Origin: Mimachlamys varia
Taxonomy: Eukaryota > Mollusca > Bivalvia > Pectinida > Pectinidae
Reading direction: 5' to 3'
Length of the DNA: 64,000 nt
Assembly (NCBI GenBank): GCA_947623455.1
Contig: OX392527.1
Location: 54,356,401 to 54,420,400 of the forward strand
The notes under the pieces were generated by a model. It was given only the letters and a program-made list of their open reading frames with translations, ran no database searches and was not told the origin of the DNA. Numbering within the stretch: the stretch's first letter is position 1; each line of letters opens with the position of its first letter. Shown here in pieces: positions 35,401 through 50,900 of this stretch. The translations under genes and the position numbers were made by a program.

Positions 35401-38400
35401 TTAGAATAGACGTCGTTACATAGAATAGACGTTGTTATATAGAATAGACGCTGTTACATAAAAACGACGTTGTTATATATAATAGACGTTGTTATATAAA
35501 ATAGACGTTGTTACATAGAATAGACGTTGCTATATAGAATAGACGTTTTAACATAAAATAGACGTTGTTATATAAAATAGACTTTGTTACATAAAATAGA
35601 CGTTTTAACATAAAATAGATGTTGTTACATAGAATAGACGTTGTTATATAGAATAGACGTTGTAACATAGAATAGACGCTGTGATATAGAATAGACGCTG
35701 TTATATAGAATAGACGTTTGAACATAGAATAGACGTTTGAACATAGAATAGACGTTGTTACATAGAATAGATGTTGTTATATAGAATCAACGTTGTTATA
35801 TAGAATAGACGTTGTTATATAGAATAGACGTTGTGATATGGAATAGACGTTGTTACATAGAATAGACGTGTTTATATAGAATAGACGTTGTTACATAGAA
35901 TAGACGTTGTTATATAGAATAGACGTTGTTACATAGAATAAACGTTGTTATATAGAATAGACGTTGTTATATGGAATAAACGTTGTTATATAGAATAGAC
36001 GTTGTTATATGGAATAGACGTTGTTACATAGAATAGACGTTGTTATATAGAATAGACATTGTTACAAAGAATAGACGTTGTTACAAAGAATAGACGTTGT
36101 TACAAAGAATAGACGTTGTTACAAAGAATAGACGTTGTTACATAGAATTAACGTTGTTATCTAGAATAGACGTTGTTACAAAGAATAGACGTTGTTACAA
36201 AGAATAGACGTTGTTACATAAAATAGACGTTGTTACATAGAATAGACGTTGTTAAAAAGAATAGACGTTGTTACAAAGAATAGACGTTGTTACATAGAAT
36301 AGACGTTGTTATATAGAATATACGTTGTTACATAAAATAGACGTTGTTACATAGAATAGACGTTGTTATATAGAATATACGTTGTTACATAAAATAGACG
36401 TTGTTATATAGAATAGACGTTGTTGTATAGAATAGACGTTGTTACATAGAATAGACGTTGTTACATAGAATAGACGTTGTTACATTGAATAAACGTTGTT
36501 AAATAGAAATTACGTTTTTACATAAAATAGACGTTGTTATATAGAATAGACGTTGTTACATAAAATAGACGTTGTTGTATAGAATATACTTTGTTACATA
36601 AAATAGACGTTGTTACATAGAATAGACGTTGTTACATAGAATAGACGTTGTTATATAGAATAGACGTTGTTGTATAGAATAGACGTTGTTGTATAGAATA
36701 GACGTTGTTACATAGAATAGAAATTGTTACATAGAATAGACGTTGTTATATAGAATAGACGTTGTTGTATAGAATAGACGTTGTTACATAGAATAGACGT
36801 TTTAACATAAAATAAACGTTGTTACATAAAATAGACGTTGTTACATAGAATAGACGTTGTTATATAGAATAAACGTTGTTATATAGAATAGACGTTGTTA
36901 TATAGAATAGACGTTGTTATATAAAATAGACGTTGTTATTTAGAATAGACGCTGTTACATAAAAACGACGTTGTTATATAAAATAGACGTTGTTATATAA
37001 AATAGACGTTGTTACATAGAATAGACGTTGTTATATAGAATAGACGTTTTTATATAGAATAGACGTTGTTACATAGAATAAACGTTGTTATATAGAATAT
37101 ACGTTGTTATATAAAATAGAAGTTGTTATATAGAATAAACGCTGTTACATAAAAAGACGTTGTTATATAGAATAGACGTTGTTATATAAAATAGACTTTG
37201 TTACATAAAATAGACGTTTTAACATAAAATAGATGTTGTTACATAGAATAGACGTTGTTACATAGAATAGACGTTGTTATATAGAATAGACGTTATTATA
37301 TAGAATAGACTTTGTAACATAGAATAGACGCTGTTATATAGAATAGACGTTGTTATATAGAATAGACGTTTTAACATAGAATAGACGTTGTTATATAGAA
37401 TAGACGTTGTTACATAGAATAGACGTTTTAACATAGAATAGACGTTGTTACATAAAATAGACGTTTCTACATAGAATTGACGTTGTTACATTGAATAGAC
37501 GTTGTTATATAGAATAGACGTTTGAACATAGAATAGACGTTGTTATATAGAATAGACGTTGTTACATAGAATAGACGTTGTTACATAAAATAGACCTTGT
37601 TACATAGAATAGACGTTGTTACATAGAATAGACGTTGTAATATAGAATAGACGTTGTAATTTAGAATAGACGTTGTTACATAAAATATACGTTGTTATAT
37701 AGAATACACATTTTTATATAGAATAGACGTAGTTATATAGAATAGACGTTGTTGTTTTGAATAGACGTCGCTACATAGAATAGACGTTGTTATATAGAAT
37801 AGACGCTGTTACATAAAAATGACGTTGTTATATAAAATAGACGTTGTTACATAGAATAGACGTTGCTATATAAAAAAGATGTTTTAACACAAAATAGACG
37901 TTGTTATATAAAATAGACTTTGTTACATAAAATAGACGTTTTAACATAAAATAGATGTTGTTACATAGAATAGACGTTGTTATATAGAATAGACGTTGTT
38001 ATATAGAATAGACGTTGTTATATAGAATATACGTTATTATATAGAAAAGACGTTGTAACATAGAATAGACGCTGTTCTATAGAATAGACGCTGTTATATA
38101 GAATAGACGTTTGAACATAGAATAGACGTTTGAACATATAATAGACTTTGTTATATAGAATAGACGTTGTTACATAGAATAGACGTTGTTGTATAGAATA
38201 GACGTTGTTACATAGAATAGACGTTGTTACATAAAATAAACGTTGTTACATAGAATAGACGTTTTAACATAAAATAAACGTTGTTACATAAAATAGACGT
38301 TGCTACATAAAATAGACTTTGTTACATAGAATAGACGTTGTTACATAGAATAGACGTTGTAATATAGAATAGACGTTGTAATATAGAATAGACGTTGTTA

Positions 38401-41400
38401 CATGAAATAGACGTTGTTATATAGAATACACATTGTTATATAGTATAGACGTTGTTATATAGAATAGACGTTGTTACATAGAATAGTCGTCGTTATATAG
38501 AATAGACGTTGTTATATAGAATAGACGCTATTTTATAAAAACGACGTTGTTATATAAAATAGACGTTGTTATATAAAATAGACGTTGTTACATAGAATAG
38601 ACGTTGCTATATAGAATAGACGTTTTAACATAAAATAGACGTTGTTATATAAAATACACGTTTTAACATAAAATAGATGTTGTTACATAGAATAGACGTT
38701 GTTACATAGAATAGACGTTGTTATATAAAATAGACGTTGTTATATAAAATACACGTTTTAACATAAAATAGATGTTGTTACATAGAATAGACGTTGTTAC
38801 ATAGAATAGACGTTGTTATATAGAATAGACGTTGTTATATAGAATAAACGTTATTATATAGAATAGATGTTGTTACATAGAATAGACGTTGTTATATAGA
38901 ATAGACGTTTTAACATAGAATAGACGTTGTTACATAATATAGACGTTTTAACATCGAATAGACGTTGTTACATAGAATAGACGTTGTTACATAGAATAGA
39001 CGTTGTTACATAGAATAGACGTTGTTACATAGAATAGACGTTTTGACATAGAATAGACGTTGTTATATAGAATAGACGTTATTATATAGAATAGACGCTG
39101 TTACATAGAATAGACGCTGTTATATAGAATAGACGTTGTTATATAGAATAGACGTTTTAACATAGAATAGACGTTGTTATATAGAATAGACGTTGTTACA
39201 TAGAATAGACGTTTTAACATAGAATAGACGTTGTTACATAAAATAGACTTTGCTACATAGAATAGACGTTGTTACATAGAATAGACGTTGTTATATAGAA
39301 TAGACGTTTTAACATAGAATAGACGTTGTTATATAGAATAGACGTTGTTACATAGAATAGACGTTGTTACATAAAATAGACGTTGTTACATAGAATAGAC
39401 GTTGTTACATAAAATAGACTTTGCTACATAGAATAGACGTTGTTACATAGAATAGACGTTGTTATATAGAATAGACGTTTTAACATAGAATAGACGTTGT
39501 AATATAGAATAGACGTTGTAATATAGAATAGACGTTGTTACATAAAATATACGTTGTTATATAGAATACACATTTTTATATAGAATAGACGTTGTTACAT
39601 AAAATAGACTTTGTTACATAAAATAGACGTTTTAACATAAAATAGATGTTGTTACATAGAATAGACGTTGTTACATAGAATAGACGTTGTTATATAAAAT
39701 AGACGTTGTTATATAAAATACACGTTTTAACATAAAATAGATGTTGTTACATAGAATAGACGTTGTTACATAGAATAGACGTTGTTATATAGAATAGACG
39801 TTGTTATATAGAATAAACGTTATTATATAGAATAGATGTTGTTACATAGAATAGACGTTGTTATATAGAATAGACGTTTTAACATAGAATAGACGTTGTT
39901 ACATAAAATAGACGTTTTAACATCGAATAGACGTTGTTACATAGAATAGACGTTGTTACATAGAATAGACGTTGTTACATAGAATAGACGTTGTTACATA
40001 GAATAGACGTTTTAACATAGAATAGACGTTGTTATATAGAATAGACGTTATTATATCGAATAGACGTTGTTACATAGAATAGACGCTGTTATATAGAATA
40101 GACGTTGTTATATAGAATAGACGTTTTAACATAGAATAGACGTTGTTATATAGAATAGACGTTGTTACATAGAATAGACGTTTTAACATAGAATAGACGT
40201 TGTTACATAAAATAGACTTTGCTACATAGAATAGACGTTGTTACATAGAATAGACGTTGTTATATAGAATAGACGTTTTAACATAGAATAGACGTTGTTA
40301 TATAGAATAGACGTTGTTACATAGAATAGACGTTGTTACATAAAATAGACGTTGTTACATAGAATAGACGTTGTAACATAAAATAGACTTTGCTACATAG
40401 AATAGACGTTGTTACATAGAATAGACGTTGTTATATAGAATAGACGTTTTAACATAGAATAGACGTTGTAATATAGAATAGACGTTGTAATATAGAATAG
40501 ACGTTGTTACATAAAATATACGTTGTTATATAGAATACACATTTTTATATAGAATAGACGTTGTTACATAAAATAGACTTTGTTACATAAAATAGACGTT
40601 TTAACATAAAATAGATGTTGTTACATAGAATAGACGTTGTTATATAGAATAGACGTTGTTATATAGAATAGACGTTATTATATAGAATAGACTTTGTAAT
40701 ATAGAATAGACGCTGTTATATAGAATAGACGTTGGTATATAGAATAGACGTTTTAACATAGAATAGACGTTGTTATATAGAATAGACGTTGTTATATAGA
40801 ATAAACGTTATTATATAGAATAGATGTTGTTACATAGAATAGACGTTGTTATATAGAATAGACGTTGGTATATAGAATAGACGTTTTAACATAGAATAGA
40901 CGTTGTTATATAGAATAGACGTTGTTATATAGAATAAACGTTATTATATAGAATAGATGTTGTTACATAGAATAGACGTTGTTATATAGAATAGACGTTT
41001 TAACATAGAATAGACGTTGTTACATAAAATAGACGTTTTAACATCGAATAGACGTTGTTACATAGAATAGACGTTGTTACATAGAATAGACGTTTTAACA
41101 TAGAATAGACGTTGTTATATAGAATAGACGTTATTATATAGAATAGACGTTGTTACATAGAATAGACGCTGTTATATAGAATAGACGTTATTATATAGAA
41201 TAGACGTTTTAACATAGAATAGACGTTGTTATATAGAATAGACGTTGTTACATAGAATAGACGTTTTAACATAGAATAGACGTTGTTACATAAAATAGAC
41301 TTTGCTACATAGAATAGACGTTGTTACATAGAATAGACGTTGTTATATAGAATAGACGTTTTAACATAGAATAGACGTTGTTATATAGAATAGACGTTGT

Positions 41401-41949
41401 TACATAGAATAGACGTTGTTACATAAAATAGACGTTGTTACATAGAATAGACGTTGTTACATAGAATAGACGTTGTAATATAGAATAGACGTTGTAATAT
41501 AGAATAGGCGTTGTTACATAAAATATACGTTGTTATATAGAATACACATTTTTATATAGAATAGACGTTGTTACATAAAATAGACTTTGTTACATAAAAT
41601 AGACGTTTTAACATAAAATAGATGTTGTTACATAGAATAGACGTTGTTATATAGAATAGACGTTGTTATATAGAATAGACGTTATTATATAGAATAGACT
41701 TTGTAATATAGAATAGACGCTGTTATATAGAATAGACGTTGTTACATAGAATAGACGTTTTAACATAGAATAGACGTTGTTACATAAAATAGACGTTGCT
41801 ACATAGAATTGACGTTGTTACATAGAATAGACGTTGTTATATAGAATAGACGTTTTAACATAGAATAGACGTTGTTATATAGAATAGACGTTGTTATATA
41901 GAATAGACGTTGTTACATAAAATAGACGTTGTTACATAGAATAGACGTT

Positions 41950-44900
41950 GTTACATAGAATAGACGTTGTAATATAGAATAGATGTTGTTACATGAAATA
42001 GACGTTGTTATATAGAATACACATTGTTATATAGTATAGACGTTGTTATATAGAATAGACGTTGTTACATAGAATAGTCGTCGTTATATAGAATAGACGT
42101 TGTTATATAGAATAGACGCTATTTTATAAAAACGACGTTGTTATATAAAATAGACGTTGTTATATAAAATAGACGTTGTTACATAGAATAGACGTTGTTA
42201 TATAAAATACACGTTTTAACATAAAATAGATGTTGTTACATAGAATAGACGTTGTTACATAGAATAGACGTTGTTATATAAAATAGACGTTGTTATATAA
42301 AATACACGTTTTAACATAAAATAGATGTTGTTACATAGAATAGACGTTGTTGCATAGAATAGACGTTGTTATATAGAATAGACGTTGTTATATAGAATAA
42401 ACGTTATTATATAGAATAGATGTTGTTACATAGAATAGACGTTGTTATATAGAATAGACGTTTTAACATAGAATAGACGTTGTTACATAAAATAGACGTT
42501 TTAACATCGAATAGACGTTGTTACATAGAATAGACGTTGTTACATAGAATAGACGTTGTTACATAGAATAGACGTTTTAACATAGAATAGACGTTGTTAT
42601 ATAGAATAGACGTTATTATATAGAATAGACGTTGTTACATAGAATAGACGCTGTTATATAGAATAGACGTTGTTATATAGAATAGACGTTTTAACATAGA
42701 ATAGACGTTGTTATAAAGAATAGAAGTTGTTACATAGAATAGACGTTTTAACATAGAATAGACGTTGTTACATAAAATAGACTTTGCTACATAGAATAGA
42801 CGTTGTTACATAGAATAGACGTTGTTATATAGAATAGACGTTTTAACATAGAATAGACGTTGTTATATAGAATAGACGTTGTTACATAGAATAGACGTTG
42901 TTACATAAAATAGACGTTGTTACATAGAATAGACGTTGTTACATAGAATAGACGTTGTAATATAGAATAGACGTTGTAATATAGAATAGACGTTGTTACA
43001 TAAAATATACGTTGTTATAGAGAATACACATTTTTATATAGAATAGACGTTGTTACATAGAATAGACTTTGTTACATAAAATAGACGTTTTAACATAAAA
43101 TAGATGTTGTTACATAGAATAGACGTTGTTATATAGAATAGACGTTGTTATATAGAATAGACGTTATTATATAGAATAGACTTTGTAATATAGAATAGAC
43201 GCTGTTATATAGAATAGACGTTGGTATATAGAATAGACGTTTTAACATAGAATAGACGTTGTTATATAGAATAGACGTTGTTACATAGAATAGACGTTTT
43301 AACATAGAATAGACGTTGTTACATAAAATAGACGTTGCTACATAGAATGGACGTTGTTACATAGAATAGACGTTGTTATATAGAATAGACGTTTTAACAT
43401 AGAATAGACGTTGTTATATAGAATAGACGTTGTTATATAGAATAGACGTTATTATATAGAATAGACTTTGTAATATAGAATAGACGCTGTTATATAGAAT
43501 AGACGTTGGTATATAGAATAGACGTTTTAACATAGAATAGACGTTGTTATATAGAATAGACGTTGTTACATAGAATAGACGTTTTAACATAGAATAGACG
43601 TTGTTACATAAAATAGACGTTGCTACATAGAATTGACGTTGTTACATAGAATAGACGTTGTTATATAGAATAGACGTTTTAACATAGAATAGACGTTGTT
43701 ATATAGAATAGACGTTGTTATATAGAATAGACGTTGTTACATAAAATAGACGTTGTTACATAGAATAGACGTTGTTACATAGAATAGACGTTGTAATATA
43801 GAATAGATGTTGTTACATGAAATAGACGTTGTTATATAGAATACACATTGTTATATAGTATAGACGTTGTTATATAGAATAGACGTTGTTACATAGAATA
43901 GTCGTCGTTATATAGAATAGACGTTGTTATATAGAATAGACGCTATTTTATAAAAACGACGTTGTTATATAAAATAGACGTTGTTATATAAAATAGACGT
44001 TGTTACATAGAATAGACGTTGTTATATAAAATACACGTTTTAACATAAAATAGATGTTGTTACATAGAATAGACGTTGTTACAAAGAATAGACGTTGTTA
44101 TATAAAATAGACGTTGTTATATAAAATACACGTTTTAACATAAAATAGATGTTGTTACATAGAATAGACGTTGTTACATAGAATAGACGTTGTTATATAG
44201 AATAGACGTTGTTATATAGAATAAACGTTATTATATAGAATAGATGTTGTTACATAGAATAGACGTTGTTATATAGAATAGACGTTTTAACATAGAATAG
44301 ACGTTGTTACATAAAATAGACGTTTTAACATCGAATAGACGTTGTTACATAGAATAGACGTTGTTACATAGAATAGACGTTGTTACATAGAATAGACGTT
44401 TTAACATAGAATAGACGTTGTTATATAGAATAGACGTTATTATATAGAATAGACGTTGTTACATAGAATAGACGCTGTTATATAGAATAGACGTTGTTAT
44501 ATAGAATAGACGTTTTAACATAGAATAGACGTTGTTATATAGAATAGACGTTGTTACATAGAATAGACGTTGTTACATAAAATAGACGTTGTTACATAGA
44601 ATAGACGTTGTTACATAGAATAGACGTTGTAATATAGAATAGACGTTGTAATATAGAATAGACGTTGTTACATAAAATATACGTTGTTATAGAAAATACA
44701 CATTTTTATATAGAATAGACGTTGTTACATAAAATAGACTTTGTTACATAAAATAGACGTTTTAACATAAAATAGATGTTGTTACATAGAATAGACGTTG
44801 TTATATAGAATAGACGTTGTTATATAGAATAGACGTTATTATATAGAATAGACTTTGTAATATAGAATAGACGCTGTTATATAGAATAGACGTTGGTATA

Positions 44901-47900
44901 TAGAATAGACGTTTTAACATAGAATAGACGTTGTTATATAGAATAGACGTTGTTACATAGAATAGACGTTTTAACATAGAATAGACGTTGTTACATAAAA
45001 TAGACGTTGCTACATAGAATGGACGTTGTTACATAGAATAGACGTTGTTATATAGAATAGACGTTTTAACATAGAATAGACGTTGTTATATAGAATAGAC
45101 GTTGTTATATAGAATAGACGTTATTATATAGAATAGACTTTGTAATATAGAATAGACGCTGTTATATAGAATAGACGTTGGTATATAGAATAGACGTTTT
45201 AACATAGAATAGACGTTGTTATATAGAATAGACGTTGTTACATAGAATAAACGTTTTAACATAGAATAGACGTTGTTACATAAAATAGACGTTGCTACAT
45301 AGAATTGACGTTGTTACATAGAATAGACGTTGTTATATAGAATAGACGTTTTAACATAGAATAGACGTTGTTATATAGAATAGACGTTGTTATATAGAAT
45401 AGACGTTGTTACATAAAATAGACGTTGTTACATAGAATAGACGTTGTTACATAGAATAGACGTTGTAATATAGAATAGATGTTGTTACATGAAATAGACG
45501 TTGTTATATAGAATACACATTGTTATATAGTATAGACGTTGTTATATAGAATAGACGTTGTTACATAGAATAGTCGTCGTTATATAGAATAGACGTTGTT
45601 ATATAGAATAGACGCTATTTTATAAAAACGACGTTGTTATATAAAATAGACGTTGTTATATAAAATAGACGTTGTTACATAGAATAGACGTTGTTATATA
45701 AAATACACGTTTTAACATAAAATAGATGTTGTTACATAGAATAGACGTTGTTACATAGAATAGACGTTGTTATATAAAATAGACGTTGTTATATAAAATA
45801 CACGTTTTAACATAAAATAGATGTTGTTACATAGAATAGACGTTGTTACATAGAATAGACGTTGTTATATAGAATAGACGTTGTTATATAGAATAAACGT
45901 TATTATATAGAATAGATGTTGTTACATAGAATAGACGTTGTTATATAGAATAGACGTTTTAACATAGAATAGACGTTGTTACATAAAATAGACGTTTTAA
46001 CATCGAATAGACGTTGTTACATAGAATAGACGTTGTTACATAGAATAGACGTTGTTACATAGAATAGACGTTTTAACATAGAATAGACGTTGTTATATAG
46101 AATAGACGTTATTATATAGAATAGACGTTGTTACATAGAATAGACGCTGTTATATAGAATAGACGTTGTTATATAGAATAGACGTTTTAACATAGAATAG
46201 ACGTTGTTATATAGAATAGACGTTGTTACATAGAATAGACGTTGTTACATAAAATAGACGTTGTTACATAGAATAGACGTTGTTACATAGAATAGACGTT
46301 GTAATATAGAATAGACGTTGTTACATAAAATATACGTTGTTATATAGAATACACATTTTTATATAGAATAGACGTTGTTACATAAAATAGACTTTGTTAC
46401 ATAAAATAGACGTTTTAACATAAAATAGATGTTGTTACATAGAATAGACGTTGTTATATAGAATAGACGTTGTTATATAGAATAGACGTTATTATATAGA
46501 ATAGACATTGTAATATAGAATAGACGTTGTTATATAGAATAAACGTTATTATATAGAATAGATGTTGTTACATAGAATAGACGTTGTTATATAGAATAGA
46601 CGTTTTAACATAGAATAGACGTTGTTACATAAAATAGACGTTTTAACATCGAATAGACGTTGTTACATAGAATAGACGTTGTTACATAGAATAGACGTTG
46701 TTACATAGAATAGACGTTTTAACATAGAATAGACGTTTTAACATAGAATAGACGTTGTTACATAAAATAGACGTTTTAACATCGAATAGACGTTGTTACA
46801 TAGAATAGACGTTGTTACATAGAATAGACGTTGTTACATAGAATAGACGTTTTAACATAGAATAGACGTTGTTATATAGAATAGACGTTATTATATAGAA
46901 TAGACGTTGTTACATAGAATAGACGCTGTTATATAGAATAGACGTTGTTATATAGAATAGACGTTTTAACATAGAATAGACGTTGTTATAAAGAATAGAA
47001 GTTGTTACATAGAATAGACGTTTTAACATAGAATAGACGTTGTTACATAAAATAGACTTTGCTACATAGAATAGACGTTGTTACATAGAATAGACGTTGT
47101 TATATAGAATAGACGTTTTAACATAGAATAGACGTTGTTATATAGAATAGACGTTGTTACATAGAATAGACGTTGTTACATAAAATAGACGTTGTTACAT
47201 AGAATAGACGTTGTTACATAGAATAGACGTTGTAATATAGAATAGACGTTGTAATATAGAATAGACGTTGTTACATAAAATATACGTTGTTATAGAGAAT
47301 ACACATTTTTATATAGAATAGACGTTGTTACATAGAATAGACTTTGTTACATAAAATAGACGTTTTAACATAAAATAGATGTTGTTACATAGAATAGACG
47401 TTGTTATATAGAATAGACGTTGTTATATAGAATAGACGTTATTATATAGAATAGACTTTGTAATATAGAATAGACGCTGTTATATAGAATAGACGTTGGT
47501 ATATAGAATAGACGTTTTAACATAGAATAGACGTTGTTATATAGAATAGACGTTGTTACATAGAATAGACGTTTTAACATAGAATAGACGTTGTTACATA
47601 AAATAGACGTTGCTACATAGAATGGACGTTGTTACATAGAATAGACGTTGTTATATAGAATAGACGTTTTAACATAGAATAGACGTTGTTATATAGAATA
47701 GACGTTGTTATATAGAATAGACGTTATTATATAGAATAGACTTTGTAATATAGAATAGACGCTGTTATATAGAATAGACGTTGGTATATAGAATAGACGT
47801 TTTAACATAGAATAGACGTTGTTATATAGAATAGACGTTGTTACATAGAATAGACGTTTTAACATAGAATAGACGTTGTTACATAAAATAGACGTTGCTA

Positions 47901-50900
47901 CATAGAATTGACGTTGTTACATAGAATAGACGTTGTTATATAGAATAGACGTTTTAACATAGAATAGACGTTGTTATATAGAATAGACGTTGTTATATAG
48001 AATAGACGTTGTTACATAAAATAGACGTTGTTACATAGAATAGACGTTGTTACATAGAATAGACGTTGTAATATAGAATAGATGTTGTTACATGAAATAG
48101 ACGTTGTTATATAGAATACACATTGTTATATAGTATAGACGTTGTTATATAGAATAGACGTTGTTACATAGAATAGTCGTCGTTATATAGAATAGACGTT
48201 GTTATATAGAATAGACGCTATTTTATAAAAACGACGTTGTTATATAAAATAGACGTTGTTATATAAAATAGACGTTGTTACATAGAATAGACGTTGTTAT
48301 ATAAAATACACGTTTTAACATAAAATAGATGTTGTTACATAGAATAGACGTTGTTACATAGAATAGACGTTGTTATATAAAATAGACGTTGTTATATAAA
48401 ATACACGTTTTAACATAAAATAGATGTTGTTACATAGAATAGACGTTGTTACATAGAATAGACGTTGTTATATAGAATAGACGTTGTTATATAGAATAAA
48501 CGTTATTATATAGAATAGATGTTGTTACATAGAATAGACGTTGTTATATAGAATAGACGTTTTAACATAGAATAGACGTTGTTACATAAAATAGACGTTT
48601 TAACATCGAATAGACGTTGTTACATAGAATAGACGTTGTTACATAGAATAGACGTTGTTACATAGAATAGACGTTTTAACATAGAATAGACGTTGTTATA
48701 TAGAATAGACGTTATTATATAGAATAGACGTTGTTACATAGAATAGACGCTGTTATATAGAATAGACGTTGTTATATAGAATAGACGTTTTAACATAGAA
48801 TAGACGTTGTTATATAGAATAGACGTTGTTACATAGAATAGACGTTGTTACATAAAATAGACGTTGTTACATAGAATAGACGTTGTTACATAGAATAGAC
48901 GTTGTAATATAGAATAGACGTTGTAATATAGAATAGACGTTGTTACATAAAATATACGTTGTTATAGAGAATACACATTTTTATATAGAATAGACGTTGT
49001 TACATAAAATAGACTTTGTTACATAAAATAGACGTTTTAACATAAAATAGATGTTGTTACATAGAATAGACGTTGTTATATAGAATAGACGTTGTTATAT
49101 AGAATAGACGTTATTATATAGAATAGACTTTGTAATATAGAATAGACGCTGTTATATAGAATAGACGTTGGTATATAGAATAGACGTTTTAACATAGAAT
49201 AGACGTTGTTATATAGAATAGACGTTGTTACATAGAATAGACGTTTTAACATAGAATAGACGTTGTTACATAAAATAGACGTTGCTACATAGAATGGACG
49301 TTGTTACATAGAATAGACGTTGTTATATAGAATAGACGTTTTAACATAGAATAGACGTTGTTATATAGAATAGACGTTGTTATATAGAATAGACGTTATT
49401 ATATAGAATAGACTTTGTAATATAGAATAGACGCTGTTATATAGAATAGACGTTGGTATATAGAATAGACGTTTTAACATAGAATAGACGTTGTTATATA
49501 GAATAGACGTTGTTACATAGAATAGACGTTTTAACATAGAATAGACGTTGTTACATAAAATAGACGTTGCTACATAGAATTGACGTTGTTACATAGAATA
49601 GACGTTGTTATATAGAATAGACGTTTTAACATAGAATAGACGTTGTTATATAGAATAGACGTTGTTATATAGAATAGACGTTGTTACATAAAATAGACGT
49701 TGTTACATAGAATAGACGTTGTTACATAGAATAGACGTTGTAATATAGAATAGATGTTGTTACATGAAATAGACGTTGTTATATAGAATACACATTGTTA
49801 TATAGTATAGACGTTGTTATATAGAATAGACGTTGTTACATAGAATAGTCGTCGTTATATAGAATAGACGTTGTTATATAGAATAGACGCTATTTTATAA
49901 AAACGACGTTGTTATATAAAATAGACGTTGTTATATAAAATAGACGTTGTTACATAGAATAGACGTTGTTATATAAAATACACGTTTTAACATAAAATAG
50001 ATGTTGTTACATAGAATAGACGTTGTTACATAGAATAGACGTTGTTATATAAAATAGACGTTGTTATATAAAATACACGTTTTAACATAAAATAGATGTT
50101 GTTACATAGAATAGACGTTGTTACATAGAATAGACGTTGTTATATAGAATAGACGTTGTTATATAGAATAAACGTTATTATATAGAATAGATGTTGTTAC
50201 ATAGAATAGACGTTGTTATATAGAATAGACGTTTTAACATAGAATAGACGTTGTTACATAAAATAGACGTTTTAACATCGAATAGACGTTGTTACATAGA
50301 ATAGACGTTGTTACATAGAATAGACGTTGTTACATAGAATAGACGTTTTAACATAGAATAGACGTTGTTATATAGAATAGACGTTATTATATAGAATAGA
50401 CGTTGTTACATAGAATAGACGCTGTTATATAGAATAGACGTTGTTATATAGAATAGACGTTTTAACATAGAATAGACGTTGTTATATAGAATAGACGTTG
50501 TTACATAGAATAGACGTTGTTACATAAAATAGACGTTGTTACATAGAATAGACGTTGTTACATAGAATAGACGTTGTAATATAGAATAGACGTTGTAATA
50601 TAGAATAGACGTTGTTACATAAAATATACGTTGTTATAGAGAATACACATTTTTATATAGAATAGACGTTGTTACATAAAATAGACTTTGTTACATAAAA
50701 TAGACGTTTTAACATAAAATAGATGTTGTTACATAGAATAGACGTTGTTATATAGAATAGACGTTGTTATATAGAATAGACGTTATTATATAGAATAGAC
50801 TTTGTAATATAGAATAGACGCTGTTATATAGAATAGACGTTGGTATATAGAATAGACGTTTTAACATAGAATAGACGTTGTTATATAGAATAGACGTTGT

